Positions 34,492-43,560 of a stretch of 64,000 nt of DNA are shown here, piece by piece. Numbering within the stretch: position 1 is the first letter of the stretch; each line of letters begins with the position of its first letter. The notes under the pieces are model-generated. The model did no database searches, was not told the origin of the DNA, and saw only the letters and a program-made list of their open reading frames with translations. Location of the stretch: NCBI GenBank assembly GCA_021730945.1, contig JAKFYH010000056.1, positions 1 to 64,000 on the forward strand. Reading direction: 5' to 3'. This DNA comes from Acidobacteriota bacterium (lineage in GTDB: Bacteria > Acidobacteriota > Vicinamibacteria > Vicinamibacterales > UBA2999). A program made the translations under genes and the position numbers.

Positions 34492-35433
34492 CTAGATTGC
34501 CCGCCCTCCGTCCTTTCGCTGTTCCGCCGCCGTCACCGTATTCCGCAAGACCATCGCAATCGTCAGCGGCCCGACCCCGCCTGGCACCGGCGTCAGCGCC
34601 CCGGCCACCTCGTCCACGTCCGGATGCACATCGCCAATCAGGACGCTGCCCTTTTCGCCAAACACCGCGCGCTTCCGGCTGCCCTCGGCAAACAACCGCT
34701 CGACCTCGGCGCGATCGGTCAGGGTGTTGATCCCGACGTCGATCACCGTGGCGCCCGGCTTCACGAAGTCGCGGGTGACAAAGCCCGGCCGGCCGATCGC
34801 CGCCACCAGGATGTCGGCGCTGCGAGCGATCGCCGGCAGGTCCACGGTCCGCGAATGGCACATCGTGACCGTCGTGTCCCGATGCAGCAGCAGCAACGCC
34901 ATCGGCTTGCCGACAATGTCGCTGCGGCCGATCACCACCGCATGCTTGCCGCGCAGGGCAATCCCCTCGCGCTCCAGCAGTTCCACACAGCCCAGGGGCG
35001 TACAGGCCACCAGCCTGGCTCGCTTCTGCACCAAGAGCCCGACGTTGAAGGGATGAAAGCCGTCCACGTCCTTGGCCGGATCGATCGTGTCGAAGACCTC
35101 TTGCTCGGCGCCGGCCCCCATGGCATCCGGGAGCGGCGACTGGACCAGGATGCCGTCGATGGTGTCGTCGCCGTTCAACCGCCGTACCAACGCCAGGGCG
35201 TCGTCCAACGCCGCGGTGGCGTCGAGACGAAAGAGTTCAGCCCGGCAGCCCGCCGCCGCCACCGTCTTGAGCTTGTTGCGAACGTACACCTCGGACGCCG
35301 GACTGTGTCCGGCCAGCACCACGCCAAGACCGGGCGGCCGGCCATGGCGCTGGATAAACGCGGTCACCCTCGGTGCCACTTCCTCGCGAATACGTCCGGC
35401 GCATGCCGCGCCGTCAAGCCGTCGTGCCGCCAG
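34492..35433 (-). CDS. folD: Bifunctional methylenetetrahydrofolate dehydrogenase/cyclohydrolase FolD (probable CTG start)
   Basis: VYVRNKLKTVAAAGC; GILVQSPLP; KDVDGFHPFNVG; VIGRSDIVGKPMALLLL. Conserved N-terminal LDGAACAGRIREEV lies upstream of the ORF-track start at 35379. Confidence 0.88.
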   Translation of the reverse strand: MAARRLDGAACAGRIREEVAPRVTAFIQRHGRPPGLGVVLAGHSPASEVYVRNKLKTVAAAGCRAELFRLDATAALDDALALVRRLNGDDTIDGILVQSPLPDAMGAGAEQEVFDTIDPAKDVDGFHPFNVGLLVQKRARLVACTPLGCVELLEREGIALRGKHAVVIGRSDIVGKPMALLLLHRDTTVTMCHSRTVDLPAIARSADILVAAIGRPGFVTRDFVKPGATVIDVGINTLTDRAEVERLFAEGSRKRAVFGEKGSVLIGDVHPDVDEVAGALTPVPGGVGPLTIAMVLRNTVTAAEQRKDGGRAI

Positions 35434-35436
35434 GTC

Positions 35437-37149
35437 CTAGGCCTTCTCTCCGGAAGCCTTGGTCAGGCCGAAGCCGACCAGCCACACGGCGATCGAGACT
35501 GCGAAGAACTTCAGGCCGAACAGGTCGGCCTCCGCGGCCGTGACCCCGATTTCGCCCCACTTCGCCGTGGTCTCGTTCGTGATTCCAAATTCCGTCATGT
35601 AGCCAAGGATCACCATGCAGCCGGCGTTGAACATCAGCAACAGGCCGAGCGTGTTGACGAAGTTGCCGAACGACTGCATCGGGGTACGGGCAGCGGCCTC
35701 GCTGGGGTTGACCAACGGACTGTGCGTGCGCCCATAGAACCAGTAGATGACCATGCCGATGTCGAGCCACACCAGGAACCGCACCCAGGTCAGGATCGGC
35801 AGGCTCAGCATCAGGTACGAGCACGACAGGATGCCGAGCACCGGGAAGATCGGCCCGAACGGCACCTTGAAGGATCGCTTGGCATCCGGCCGCTTGACCC
35901 GCAACACCAGCACCGCGGCACACACGACGACGAAGGCGAACAACGTGCCGATGCTCGTCATCTCGCCCACCACCTGGATTTGCGTCAGGCCCGCGACGAT
36001 GGCGACGATGACGCAGGTGATGATCGTGGTGATGTAGGGCGTGCCGAACTTGGGGTGCACCTTGCTGACACCGGGCGGCAGCAGGCGATCCCGGCTCATC
36101 GCGAAGAAGATGCGAGGCTGGCTCATCAGCATGACAAGCATGACCGACGTGATGCCCGCCACGGCCCCGGCCGACACCAGGCCGGCGGCCCAGTTCTGGC
36201 CAATCACGTTCAGGGCATAGGCGACCGGCGCATTCAGGAACCGGACCGACTCGGCCGCGTCGACCATCGGCACACCCGGCAGCGCCTCGGCCAACGCCCG
36301 ATACTGCACGACCGGCACAATCCCGCTCAACACCGCGCCCACGGCCAGGTAGAGGATGGTGCAGACCACCAATGACGCAATGATGCCAATCGGCAGGTCG
36401 CGGGTGGGGTTCTTTGCCTCTTCGGCCGTCGTCGACACGGCGTCAAAGCCGATGTAGGCGAAGAACACCACCGCTGCGGCCGCCATGATGCCCGGCCAGC
36501 CATACGGCGCGTAGGGCTGCCAGTTGGCCGGCTCGACGTAGGCCACACCCGCGGCCAGGAAGAAGAGCACGGCGGCCAGCTTGATGGCCACCATGACGGC
36601 ATTAAATCGGGCCGACTCGCGGATGCCGATTACCAGTAACACCATGATGGCCAGCACGATCAGGACGGCCGGCAGATTGATGATGCCGACCGGCGGCGCC
36701 GCCGCCATCCACATCGGCAGTTCGACGCCGAAGCCCGCCAGCAGCCGTTGCATGTAGCCGCTCCAGCCGATGGCCACGGTCATCGAGCCCACGGCGTACT
36801 CCAGGATCAGATCCCATCCAATCATCCACGCCACCAGTTCGCCCAAGGTGGCGTAGGCGTAGGTGTAGGCGCTGCCGGCGATGGGAATCATCGAGGCAAA
36901 CTCGGCGTAGCACAGGGCCGCAAAGGCGCACGCCAGCCCGGCTGCCAAGTACGACATGGTGATGGCGGGCCCCGCCTGATTGGCGGCCGCCGTTCCGGTG
37001 AGAACGAAAATGCCGGTGCCGATGATGGCGCCGACGCCGAGCAGCGTGAGATCCCACGCTGTGAGGCTGCGCCTGAGCGCCTTGCCTCCATGTTCGACGT
37101 CGCCGACGAGTTGCTCGATCGACTTCGTCTTGAACAGATTCGAATCCAT
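35437..37149 (-). CDS. APC-family (cationic) amino acid permease
   Basis: LTAWDLTLLGVGAIIGTGIFVLTGTAAANQAGPAITMSYLAAGLACAFAALCYAEFASMIPIAGSAYTYAYATLGELVAWMIGWDLILEY; SD GGAGGTGG before ATG. Confidence 0.92.
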   Translation of the reverse strand: MDSNLFKTKSIEQLVGDVEHGGKALRRSLTAWDLTLLGVGAIIGTGIFVLTGTAAANQAGPAITMSYLAAGLACAFAALCYAEFASMIPIAGSAYTYAYATLGELVAWMIGWDLILEYAVGSMTVAIGWSGYMQRLLAGFGVELPMWMAAAPPVGIINLPAVLIVLAIMVLLVIGIRESARFNAVMVAIKLAAVLFFLAAGVAYVEPANWQPYAPYGWPGIMAAAAVVFFAYIGFDAVSTTAEEAKNPTRDLPIGIIASLVVCTILYLAVGAVLSGIVPVVQYRALAEALPGVPMVDAAESVRFLNAPVAYALNVIGQNWAAGLVSAGAVAGITSVMLVMLMSQPRIFFAMSRDRLLPPGVSKVHPKFGTPYITTIITCVIVAIVAGLTQIQVVGEMTSIGTLFAFVVVCAAVLVLRVKRPDAKRSFKVPFGPIFPVLGILSCSYLMLSLPILTWVRFLVWLDIGMVIYWFYGRTHSPLVNPSEAAARTPMQSFGNFVNTLGLLLMFNAGCMVILGYMTEFGITNETTAKWGEIGVTAAEADLFGLKFFAVSIAVWLVGFGLTKASGEKA

Positions 37150-37281
37150 TCCACCTCCAACTGCGTGGTCGGTCCCGCACTCTTACGAGCGTGGGCGGCT
37201 GGCAAACACACCAGATTATATGGGGAATCGCCGAGCGGTGCGGCGCGCATCTATTGGGAAGACCCGGTAGGGCCGGGGCCG

Positions 37282-37941
37282 CTACCCTAGCGCGGTCAGG
37301 AAGGCGCGCGCCCGGGCCTCAGGGGCGCCGGAAAGCAGGTCACTGATGACGGCCACCGCCGCCGCGCCCGCGGCAATGACCCCCGGGGCCCGCTCCAGGG
37401 TAATGCCGCCAATCGCGACCACCGGCCGGGCGGTGGCCGCTGCCACTCGGCTCACGGCCGCCGTGCCGACTGGCTGATGGCCGGTGGCCTTCGTCCCGGT
37501 GTCAAACACCGGGCCGATCGCCACATAGCCAATCGGGTCGGCGATGGCCGCCCTCCATTGCGACTCGGTGTGAGTGGATAGCCCCACCCAGCATTCGGGC
37601 CCAACGATAACCCGGGCGTCGGCGGGCGCCAGGTCGTCCTGGCCAAGATGCAGCCCCTGGGCGCCGGACAACACCGCGATATCAGCGCGGTCGTTGACCA
37701 CCACGACCGCGCCGGCCTGGCTGGCGTCGGCCACCAGGGCAAGCGCCAGGTCCAGGAAGGCCCCGCTGTCCATGGCTTTCGCCCGCAACTGCATCAGGGT
37801 GACGCCGGCGGAGAGAAATGCGCGCGCCACGTCCAGCGGCGCACGGCGCGCCGCCGCGCAGCACTCGACATCCAGGATGGCGTAGAGCCTGGGGAGGCTA
37901 GGCGGACTCGGCGAGGCGGCTGGCCTTGGGCTTGGCGGCAA
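37282..37941 (-). CDS. thiE: Thiamine-phosphate synthase
   Basis: [57 protein letters not shown]. Start uncertain; a TTG start would overlap accC by 44 nt. Confidence 0.88.
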   Translation of the reverse strand: MPPSPRPAASPSPPSLPRLYAILDVECCAAARRAPLDVARAFLSAGVTLMQLRAKAMDSGAFLDLALALVADASQAGAVVVVNDRADIAVLSGAQGLHLGQDDLAPADARVIVGPECWVGLSTHTESQWRAAIADPIGYVAIGPVFDTGTKATGHQPVGTAAVSRVAAATARPVVAIGGITLERAPGVIAAGAAAVAVISDLLSGAPEARARAFLTALG

Positions 37942-39268
37942 AACGTTCCATGAAGTGCGTGCTGAGGCGGCCGGCCACGAAGTCCGGGTCGTTCAGGATC
38001 TTCAGGTGCAGTGGAATGGTGGTCTTGATGCCCTCGACGACCGACATCTCGAGTGTCCGCTTCATCCGGGCGATCGCCTCCTGGCGGTCGCGCCCGTGCA
38101 CGATGACCTTGGCCACCATCGAGTCGTAGTACGGCGAAATCAGGCACTCGGAATGCGCGGCGGTGTCGACGCGCACGCCCGGACCGCCCGGGACGCTGAA
38201 CGCGTGAATCATGCCGGGCGACGGCACGAAGGTGTCCGGGTCTTCGGCGTTGATTCGGCACTCCATGGCGTGGCCGGTAAAGGTGACCTCGCTCTGCTTG
38301 AAGCCCAGCCGCGCACCGGCGGCGATGCGAATCTGTTCCTTGACAATATCGATGCCAGTGACCATTTCCGTCACCGGGTGCTCCACTTGGACGCGGGTGT
38401 TGACCTCCATGAAGTAGAAGTTTCCCTTGTCGTCGAGGAGGAACTCGAACGTCCCGGCGTTGGTGTACTGCACCGCGCGCGCCGCGTCGACCACGACCGC
38501 GCCCATCTTGCGGCGGACTTTCTCCGACACCACGATTGAGGGCGATTCTTCGAGCAGCTTCTGGTGGCGGCGTTGAATCGAGCACTCGCGCTCGCCCAGG
38601 TGCACGACGTTGCCGTGGTGGTCGCCCAAAATCTGGAACTCGATGTGCCGCGGTGAATCCAGGTACTTCTCGATGTAGACATCACCGACGCCAAACGCCG
38701 ACTCCGCCTCGCGCTGCGCGGTCTTGAAGGCATGCGGCAGTTCTGACGGATCCTTGACGATCCGCATGCCGCGTCCGCCGCCGCCGGCGACCGCCTTGAT
38801 GATCACCGGGTAGCCGATGCTCTGCGCGAACTTGATGGCGCGCTCTTCACTCTCCACCGGACCGTCACTGCCGGGCAGCATCGGCACGCCGGCCTTCTTC
38901 ATCGCCCGCCGGGCCTTCGACTTGTCGCCGAGCAGCCGGATCACGCTTGGATCCGGACCGATGAAGCGGATGTGACACGCCTCGCAGACCTCCGCGAGAT
39001 ACGCGCTCTCCGACAGGAAGCCGTAGCCGGGATGCAGTGCGTCGGCGCCGGTGATCTCGGCGGCGCTGATGATCGCCGGAACGTTAAGGTAGCTGTCACT
39101 GCTCCGGGCGGGGCCGATGCAGATGTCCTCGTCGGCGAACCGCACGTGCAGTGAATTTTCGTCGGCCTCGGAATAGACGGCGACGGTCTTGATGCCCAGT
39201 TCGCGACACGCGAAAATCACGCGCAGCGCGATCTCCCCACGATTGGCCACGAGAATTTTTTTGAACAT
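37898..39268 (-). CDS. accC: Acetyl-CoA carboxylase, biotin carboxylase subunit
   Basis: [62 protein letters not shown]. Confidence 0.97.
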   Translation of the reverse strand: MFKKILVANRGEIALRVIFACRELGIKTVAVYSEADENSLHVRFADEDICIGPARSSDSYLNVPAIISAAEITGADALHPGYGFLSESAYLAEVCEACHIRFIGPDPSVIRLLGDKSKARRAMKKAGVPMLPGSDGPVESEERAIKFAQSIGYPVIIKAVAGGGGRGMRIVKDPSELPHAFKTAQREAESAFGVGDVYIEKYLDSPRHIEFQILGDHHGNVVHLGERECSIQRRHQKLLEESPSIVVSEKVRRKMGAVVVDAARAVQYTNAGTFEFLLDDKGNFYFMEVNTRVQVEHPVTEMVTGIDIVKEQIRIAAGARLGFKQSEVTFTGHAMECRINAEDPDTFVPSPGMIHAFSVPGGPGVRVDTAAHSECLISPYYDSMVAKVIVHGRDRQEAIARMKRTLEMSVVEGIKTTIPLHLKILNDPDFVAGRLSTHFMERFAAKPKASRLAESA

Positions 39269-39270
39269 GG

Positions 39271-39744
39271 TCAGGAGGTCGGACGAATGGCGAACAGGCG
39301 CTCGCCGTACTGAACGGCCTGCGCGTTCTCGACGTAGATGCTCGTGATCTCCCCGTCGTACTCCGAGTCAATCTCGTTCATCAGCTTCATGGCCTCGATG
39401 ATGCACAGCACCTGGCCCTTGCGGACGATGTCGCCGACCGCGGCCAGCGGCTTGGCACCAGGCTCAGCCGCCCGGTAGAACGTGCCGACAATTGGGGACT
39501 TCACGATCGCAAGCTCCCCACCCTCGTCGGCCACCGGCGCCACTGGCGCCGCTGGCGCCGCCGCCGCGGGGGCCGCCACGGGCGCGGCCGACACCGGCGG
39601 TGCCGCCGCGTGTGGCACGGTCACGACGTGATGGCTCAGTCCGCTCTTGATGCGGATCTTGACGCCGTCGTGCTCCAACTCAAACTCGCTCAGCTCGTGT
39701 GACTTGATAAATTCGATGAGCTGTTTGATCTCGTCCAGTGTCAT
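39271..39744 (-). CDS. accB: Biotin carboxyl carrier protein of acetyl-CoA carboxylase
   Basis: Ala/Pro linker then [46 protein letters not shown]. Confidence 0.95.
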   Translation of the reverse strand: MTLDEIKQLIEFIKSHELSEFELEHDGVKIRIKSGLSHHVVTVPHAAAPPVSAAPVAAPAAAAPAAPVAPVADEGGELAIVKSPIVGTFYRAAEPGAKPLAAVGDIVRKGQVLCIIEAMKLMNEIDSEYDGEITSIYVENAQAVQYGERLFAIRPTS

Positions 39745-39754
39745 GTCAGGTCGC

Positions 39755-40876
39755 TCACATCAGTCGCGGCACGTCGGTCAGCCATTCGGCACCGGCCGGC
39801 GTTACCACCACGTCATCTTCGATTCGCACGCCCCCCCAGCCCGCCACATAGGCGCCTGGTTCCAGCGTGAAGACCATTCCCGCTTCGAGCGGCTCCACCG
39901 GAAGTCCCGGTCGAGACCGCGTGATCCGAGGGCGTTCGTGCACTTCGAGTCCCAGGCCGTGGCCCGTGCCGTGGCTGAAAGCCTCCCCCAACCCGGCCTG
40001 CTCCAGAACCCGCCGCGCCGCCTCGTCTACTTCCGGGGCCGGCCGTCCAGGTCGTACGGCGTCAAATGCCGCCTGCTGAGCCGCCACTACGTCGTTCAAG
40101 ATCCGCCTGGCCCGAGTCGACGCCCGCCCAATCGTGATGGTCCGCGACAAGTCGACGGCATACCCGTCGAGCATCCCGCCAAAGTCCAGCACGACCAGGT
40201 CACCGGCCGCCAACTGCCGGTCGCCGGCCCGATGGTGCGGAACCGCGGAATTGGAACCGGCGGCGACGATGGTATCAAACGCCGGCCGGTCGAACCCCAC
40301 CCGCCGCAGTTCTGCCTCGATAATTCCCGCCATGTCGCGCTCGCGCATTCCCGCTAAGGCTTTTGGGATTATACACTTAGCGACATCGGAAAGTCTCCCG
40401 GCTGCGTCCCGGAGTCGGCCCAGTTCCCAGGGGTCCTTGACCGCTCGCAGGCGTTCCACCAGGCCGTCGGTGGCAACCAGGCCGGGCCGGGACCCCGCGG
40501 AAACCATCCGGCGTTCCAGGTCCTGGTGCGCCCGAACCGTCATGTGACTGGCTTCAATGCCAATGCGGTCTGTCTGGTAGGCGCCAACGACCGCGGCGAT
40601 CGACTCCTCGAAGCTGCCGCCCGATCCAATCAGGCTGACCTTAAGGCCCTCAAGGGCAGCTTGCCGGGCCGAGGCGCCATCGAGGTACCGGGCATCGACG
40701 AGCAGCCAGACCTCGTTCGTCGCGAAGATCAGGACGGCGGTCGAGGCAAAGAGCCCGGTCAGGTAGGCAATATTCGGGAGCGACGACACCACCAGCGCGT
40801 CCAGAGCCGCCGCGGTGAGGCTGTCGCGCAACCTGGCCTGTCGGGCCAGGAAATTTCCGCCGGGTGCCACCAGCAT
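39755..40876 (-). CDS. Xaa-Pro aminopeptidase/M24 family peptidase
   Basis: LVVLDFGGMLDGYAVDLSRTITIGR; GTGHGLGLEVHERPRI; FTLEPGAYVAGWGGVRIEDDVVV. ATGA overlap with upstream TPR gene. Confidence 0.9.
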   Translation of the reverse strand: MLVAPGGNFLARQARLRDSLTAAALDALVVSSLPNIAYLTGLFASTAVLIFATNEVWLLVDARYLDGASARQAALEGLKVSLIGSGGSFEESIAAVVGAYQTDRIGIEASHMTVRAHQDLERRMVSAGSRPGLVATDGLVERLRAVKDPWELGRLRDAAGRLSDVAKCIIPKALAGMRERDMAGIIEAELRRVGFDRPAFDTIVAAGSNSAVPHHRAGDRQLAAGDLVVLDFGGMLDGYAVDLSRTITIGRASTRARRILNDVVAAQQAAFDAVRPGRPAPEVDEAARRVLEQAGLGEAFSHGTGHGLGLEVHERPRITRSRPGLPVEPLEAGMVFTLEPGAYVAGWGGVRIEDDVVVTPAGAEWLTDVPRLM

Positions 40877-41628
40877 CAGGCCCGGTCTGGGGTCTGGCGA
40901 GCTGCCACGATGGCGGCGAGCCACGTTTCCAGTTCGGAGACAACCAGCGAGTCGCGCATCGCCGCCAAATCGGCTCGCGCTGCCTTGTCGGCGATCACGC
41001 GCTGCGCCGACCGCTCACGCAGTTCGCGTTCCACCTCGGCGAAAGCGTCCTGCTGGTGCAGCGACAGGTCCACGGCCTGGATGGGGCTCGGCGCCACCGG
41101 CGGCGGCTTCGGTGTGCCCGTCTCGAGCATTGGCGCGGTCTCCCCCAACTGCATCAGGAGGGAGTCAAAATCAAAGAGCTCTTCAACCTTGGCTTGTGCC
41201 GGAGGCGGTGCCGCCTTCGACGACACGGCCCGGCTCAGCCGCTCAACCGAGTCTTCGAGGTCGGGATCAAAGCGCGCCAGGCCCAGGGCCCGCTGGTAAT
41301 ACTCAAGCGCCTCGGCCATGTGGCCGCGCTGCTGATGAATCTCGGCCAGGCCCCGGATGGCTGGAAGGTTGGTAGGAGCCGTCTGGACGACGGTTTCGAG
41401 TTCGGTCTGGGCCTCGTCGAGGCGGCCAGTCTCAATCAGGGCGCGCCCCAGTGTCACGCGAGCCGACAGGTAACCGGGATGATGGGCCAGCCCGGCCCGC
41501 GAAATCGCGACGGCCTCGTCGGCGTCACCGGCCCGGCGGCATTCCTCGGCCAGCTGCGCGAAGGCGATTGACGCCGGGTCCGTTTGGACCCGGCGTCGGA
41601 GTTCAAGAACTCGTGGATTGTCGGCCAC
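40876..41628 (-). CDS. TPR-repeat protein
   Basis: Tandem TPR-like helices (FAQLAEECRRAGDADEAVAISRAGLAHHPGYLSARVTLGRALIETGRLDEAQTELE). Confidence 0.75.
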   Translation of the reverse strand: MADNPRVLELRRRVQTDPASIAFAQLAEECRRAGDADEAVAISRAGLAHHPGYLSARVTLGRALIETGRLDEAQTELETVVQTAPTNLPAIRGLAEIHQQRGHMAEALEYYQRALGLARFDPDLEDSVERLSRAVSSKAAPPPAQAKVEELFDFDSLLMQLGETAPMLETGTPKPPPVAPSPIQAVDLSLHQQDAFAEVERELRERSAQRVIADKAARADLAAMRDSLVVSELETWLAAIVAARQTPDRA

Positions 41629-41637
41629 CCGACAATC

Positions 41638-42900
41638 TTACGCCGTGACGGCAGCGGCCACGGTAATCGTCTTGGTCCGCCCCAGGCTGTCGGTCACAGT
41701 CACAACGATGGTGTAGGTGCCGACCGCCGTGTACTTGTGCGTGTGGGTCGGTGACGTCCCGGATTCCGCGGCCGTCTCGTCGCCCCACACGACCCGGTAG
41801 CTCACGATGGTTGAACCGGTCGCCGGTGTGGCGGTGATGTTGAGCTGGGTGATGCCGTTGACCTTCAGGCCCTGGGCCGTCGCCGTCACGGAGGGCAGCC
41901 CTTCGGTCACCGCCAGGGTTTGCGAAGACTGGCCGACAGCGCCGACGTCGTCGGTCACGGTCAGAATCACGTTGTAGGTACCAAGTGCCGAGAAGCGGCG
42001 TGACACTGTGACGCCGCTTGAGGTGTTGCCGTCTCCGAAGTTCCACGCGTATCCGACGATACGTCGAGGCAGGGTGGCGCGCGACTGCGATGCGTCGAAG
42101 AACACGTCCTGATCGATCGACACCGGCGTGGGGGAAATCACGAACGTCGCGGTTGGCGGCGTCGACGCGGTCACCGTGACGGTGCGGATGGTCACGGCCT
42201 GCGCGCCCCGGCTGTCGGTCACGGTCAGCACTACCTGATACAACCCCACCGTCCGGTAGTCATGCGTCGTCGTCATGCCGGTGCCGCTGGTGCCATCGCC
42301 GAAATTCCAGGCGTAGCCGCAGGCGTTCAAGCAGGCCGTGGTGCCGTTGGTGGTCGTCGAGGCGTCGAAGCTTGCTGTCGCAAACGCCTGGGGCGAGGCC
42401 GGCGTCACGGTGAAAGCCGGTGCCAGGTCGGGGTTGGTGGGCAGAATCACACCCTGTGGCACGAGGCGAATGTCGACACCGCGGGCGAAGTCGTTGAGGA
42501 AATCGCCGGAGTCGGTGGGTGTAACTGCGACGGTGACGGTCTGGGCCACCTGCCCGGAAGGCAACGGCGAGGCCGGCGGCGCGGTGTAGCGGAGAGTGCC
42601 TCCGGTGACCGGTGTCTTGGTGTTCAGCGACCCGAAGTCCTGGACGACGCCGCCGACGAGGATGGCGGCGCGCAGGGGCCGGCCGGTCAGCACCTGGCCA
42701 TTGCCGTCGCGCGCGGTGATGTCGATGGTGGCGCTGCTGACGCCGTCCTGGGTCAGCGTATCGGTGCTGGCCGTAAGCAGGATGGAGTAACTGAGGGTCG
42801 ATGGCCCGGAGAGCGCCGGAATTTCGACGTCCTTGACCGTACAGGACGCGACGAAGGCCAGTCCAACGACGCCGGTGACGATTTTGAATGCCCTTTGCAT
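41638..42900 (-). CDS. Putative lipoprotein with Ig-like/Big_1-like region and three PKD domains
   Basis: Lipobox-like AFVASC; YAWNFGDGTSGTGMTTTHDY..., YAWNFGDGNTSSGVTVSRRF..., VVWGDETAAESGTSPTHTHKY. Confidence 0.8.
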   Translation of the reverse strand: MQRAFKIVTGVVGLAFVASCTVKDVEIPALSGPSTLSYSILLTASTDTLTQDGVSSATIDITARDGNGQVLTGRPLRAAILVGGVVQDFGSLNTKTPVTGGTLRYTAPPASPLPSGQVAQTVTVAVTPTDSGDFLNDFARGVDIRLVPQGVILPTNPDLAPAFTVTPASPQAFATASFDASTTTNGTTACLNACGYAWNFGDGTSGTGMTTTHDYRTVGLYQVVLTVTDSRGAQAVTIRTVTVTASTPPTATFVISPTPVSIDQDVFFDASQSRATLPRRIVGYAWNFGDGNTSSGVTVSRRFSALGTYNVILTVTDDVGAVGQSSQTLAVTEGLPSVTATAQGLKVNGITQLNITATPATGSTIVSYRVVWGDETAAESGTSPTHTHKYTAVGTYTIVVTVTDSLGRTKTITVAAAVTA

Positions 42901-42919
42901 GATCGTGATACCTGGAAAA

Positions 42920-43555
42920 CTACGAATCGCCAAAGTCGCCGAATTGCACATCGATCGCGCCGGTGATGGAAATCTCGTTCCCGGCCTGGTCGCGGCCGTA
43001 GAAGGTGACCTCTGCGACGGTCGAGAGGAAGACCAGGCCCCGGGCACCCACCAGGGTGATCAAGGGACGCTCGAGTTTCGCCTGGTGACGGACCAGGTCA
43101 AAGTCGACGTTGATGGTCGAGCCGATCGGAATGGTGACGGTTGTCGCGCCGTCAAATCCATACGGAATGTCGACGCCCTCGGTATTGCGGCCGTCACTGC
43201 GCCGATACCGCACGCGATAGCGCGTGATCGTCACCGAATTCAACGCGGTCGGCGCCGTCGGGCTGAGCGAGTTCTTCATCTCTGCTCGCAGGCCTGCCCT
43301 GCCGATGTCGTTGAAGATCGTGGGCTGCTGGACCGTTGTGCCGCCCGAGGTAACGTCAACCAGCACCTGAACGTCTGATCGCAGGCTGGTCGTGAAGGTC
43401 CCCGCGGCGCCGGCCGACGCAGTGACATTCTCGATAATCAGGTAGGCCGGCCCGCTGCCGGTGCGCGACGCATCGGCGCACGACGGCAGCGACAGGCCGC
43501 ACACGGCGGCAGCCAACAACGCCACGGCGGAACGCATGAAATGCTGTGTGCTCAT
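42920..43555 (-). CDS. Uncharacterised putative lipoprotein downstream of pilQ
   Basis: MSTQHFMRSAVALLAAAVCGLSLPSCADAS signal/lipobox; small gap to pilQ and the PKD gene. Confidence 0.7.
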   Translation of the reverse strand: MSTQHFMRSAVALLAAAVCGLSLPSCADASRTGSGPAYLIIENVTASAGAAGTFTTSLRSDVQVLVDVTSGGTTVQQPTIFNDIGRAGLRAEMKNSLSPTAPTALNSVTITRYRVRYRRSDGRNTEGVDIPYGFDGATTVTIPIGSTINVDFDLVRHQAKLERPLITLVGARGLVFLSTVAEVTFYGRDQAGNEISITGAIDVQFGDFGDS

Positions 43556-43560
43556 ATGCC

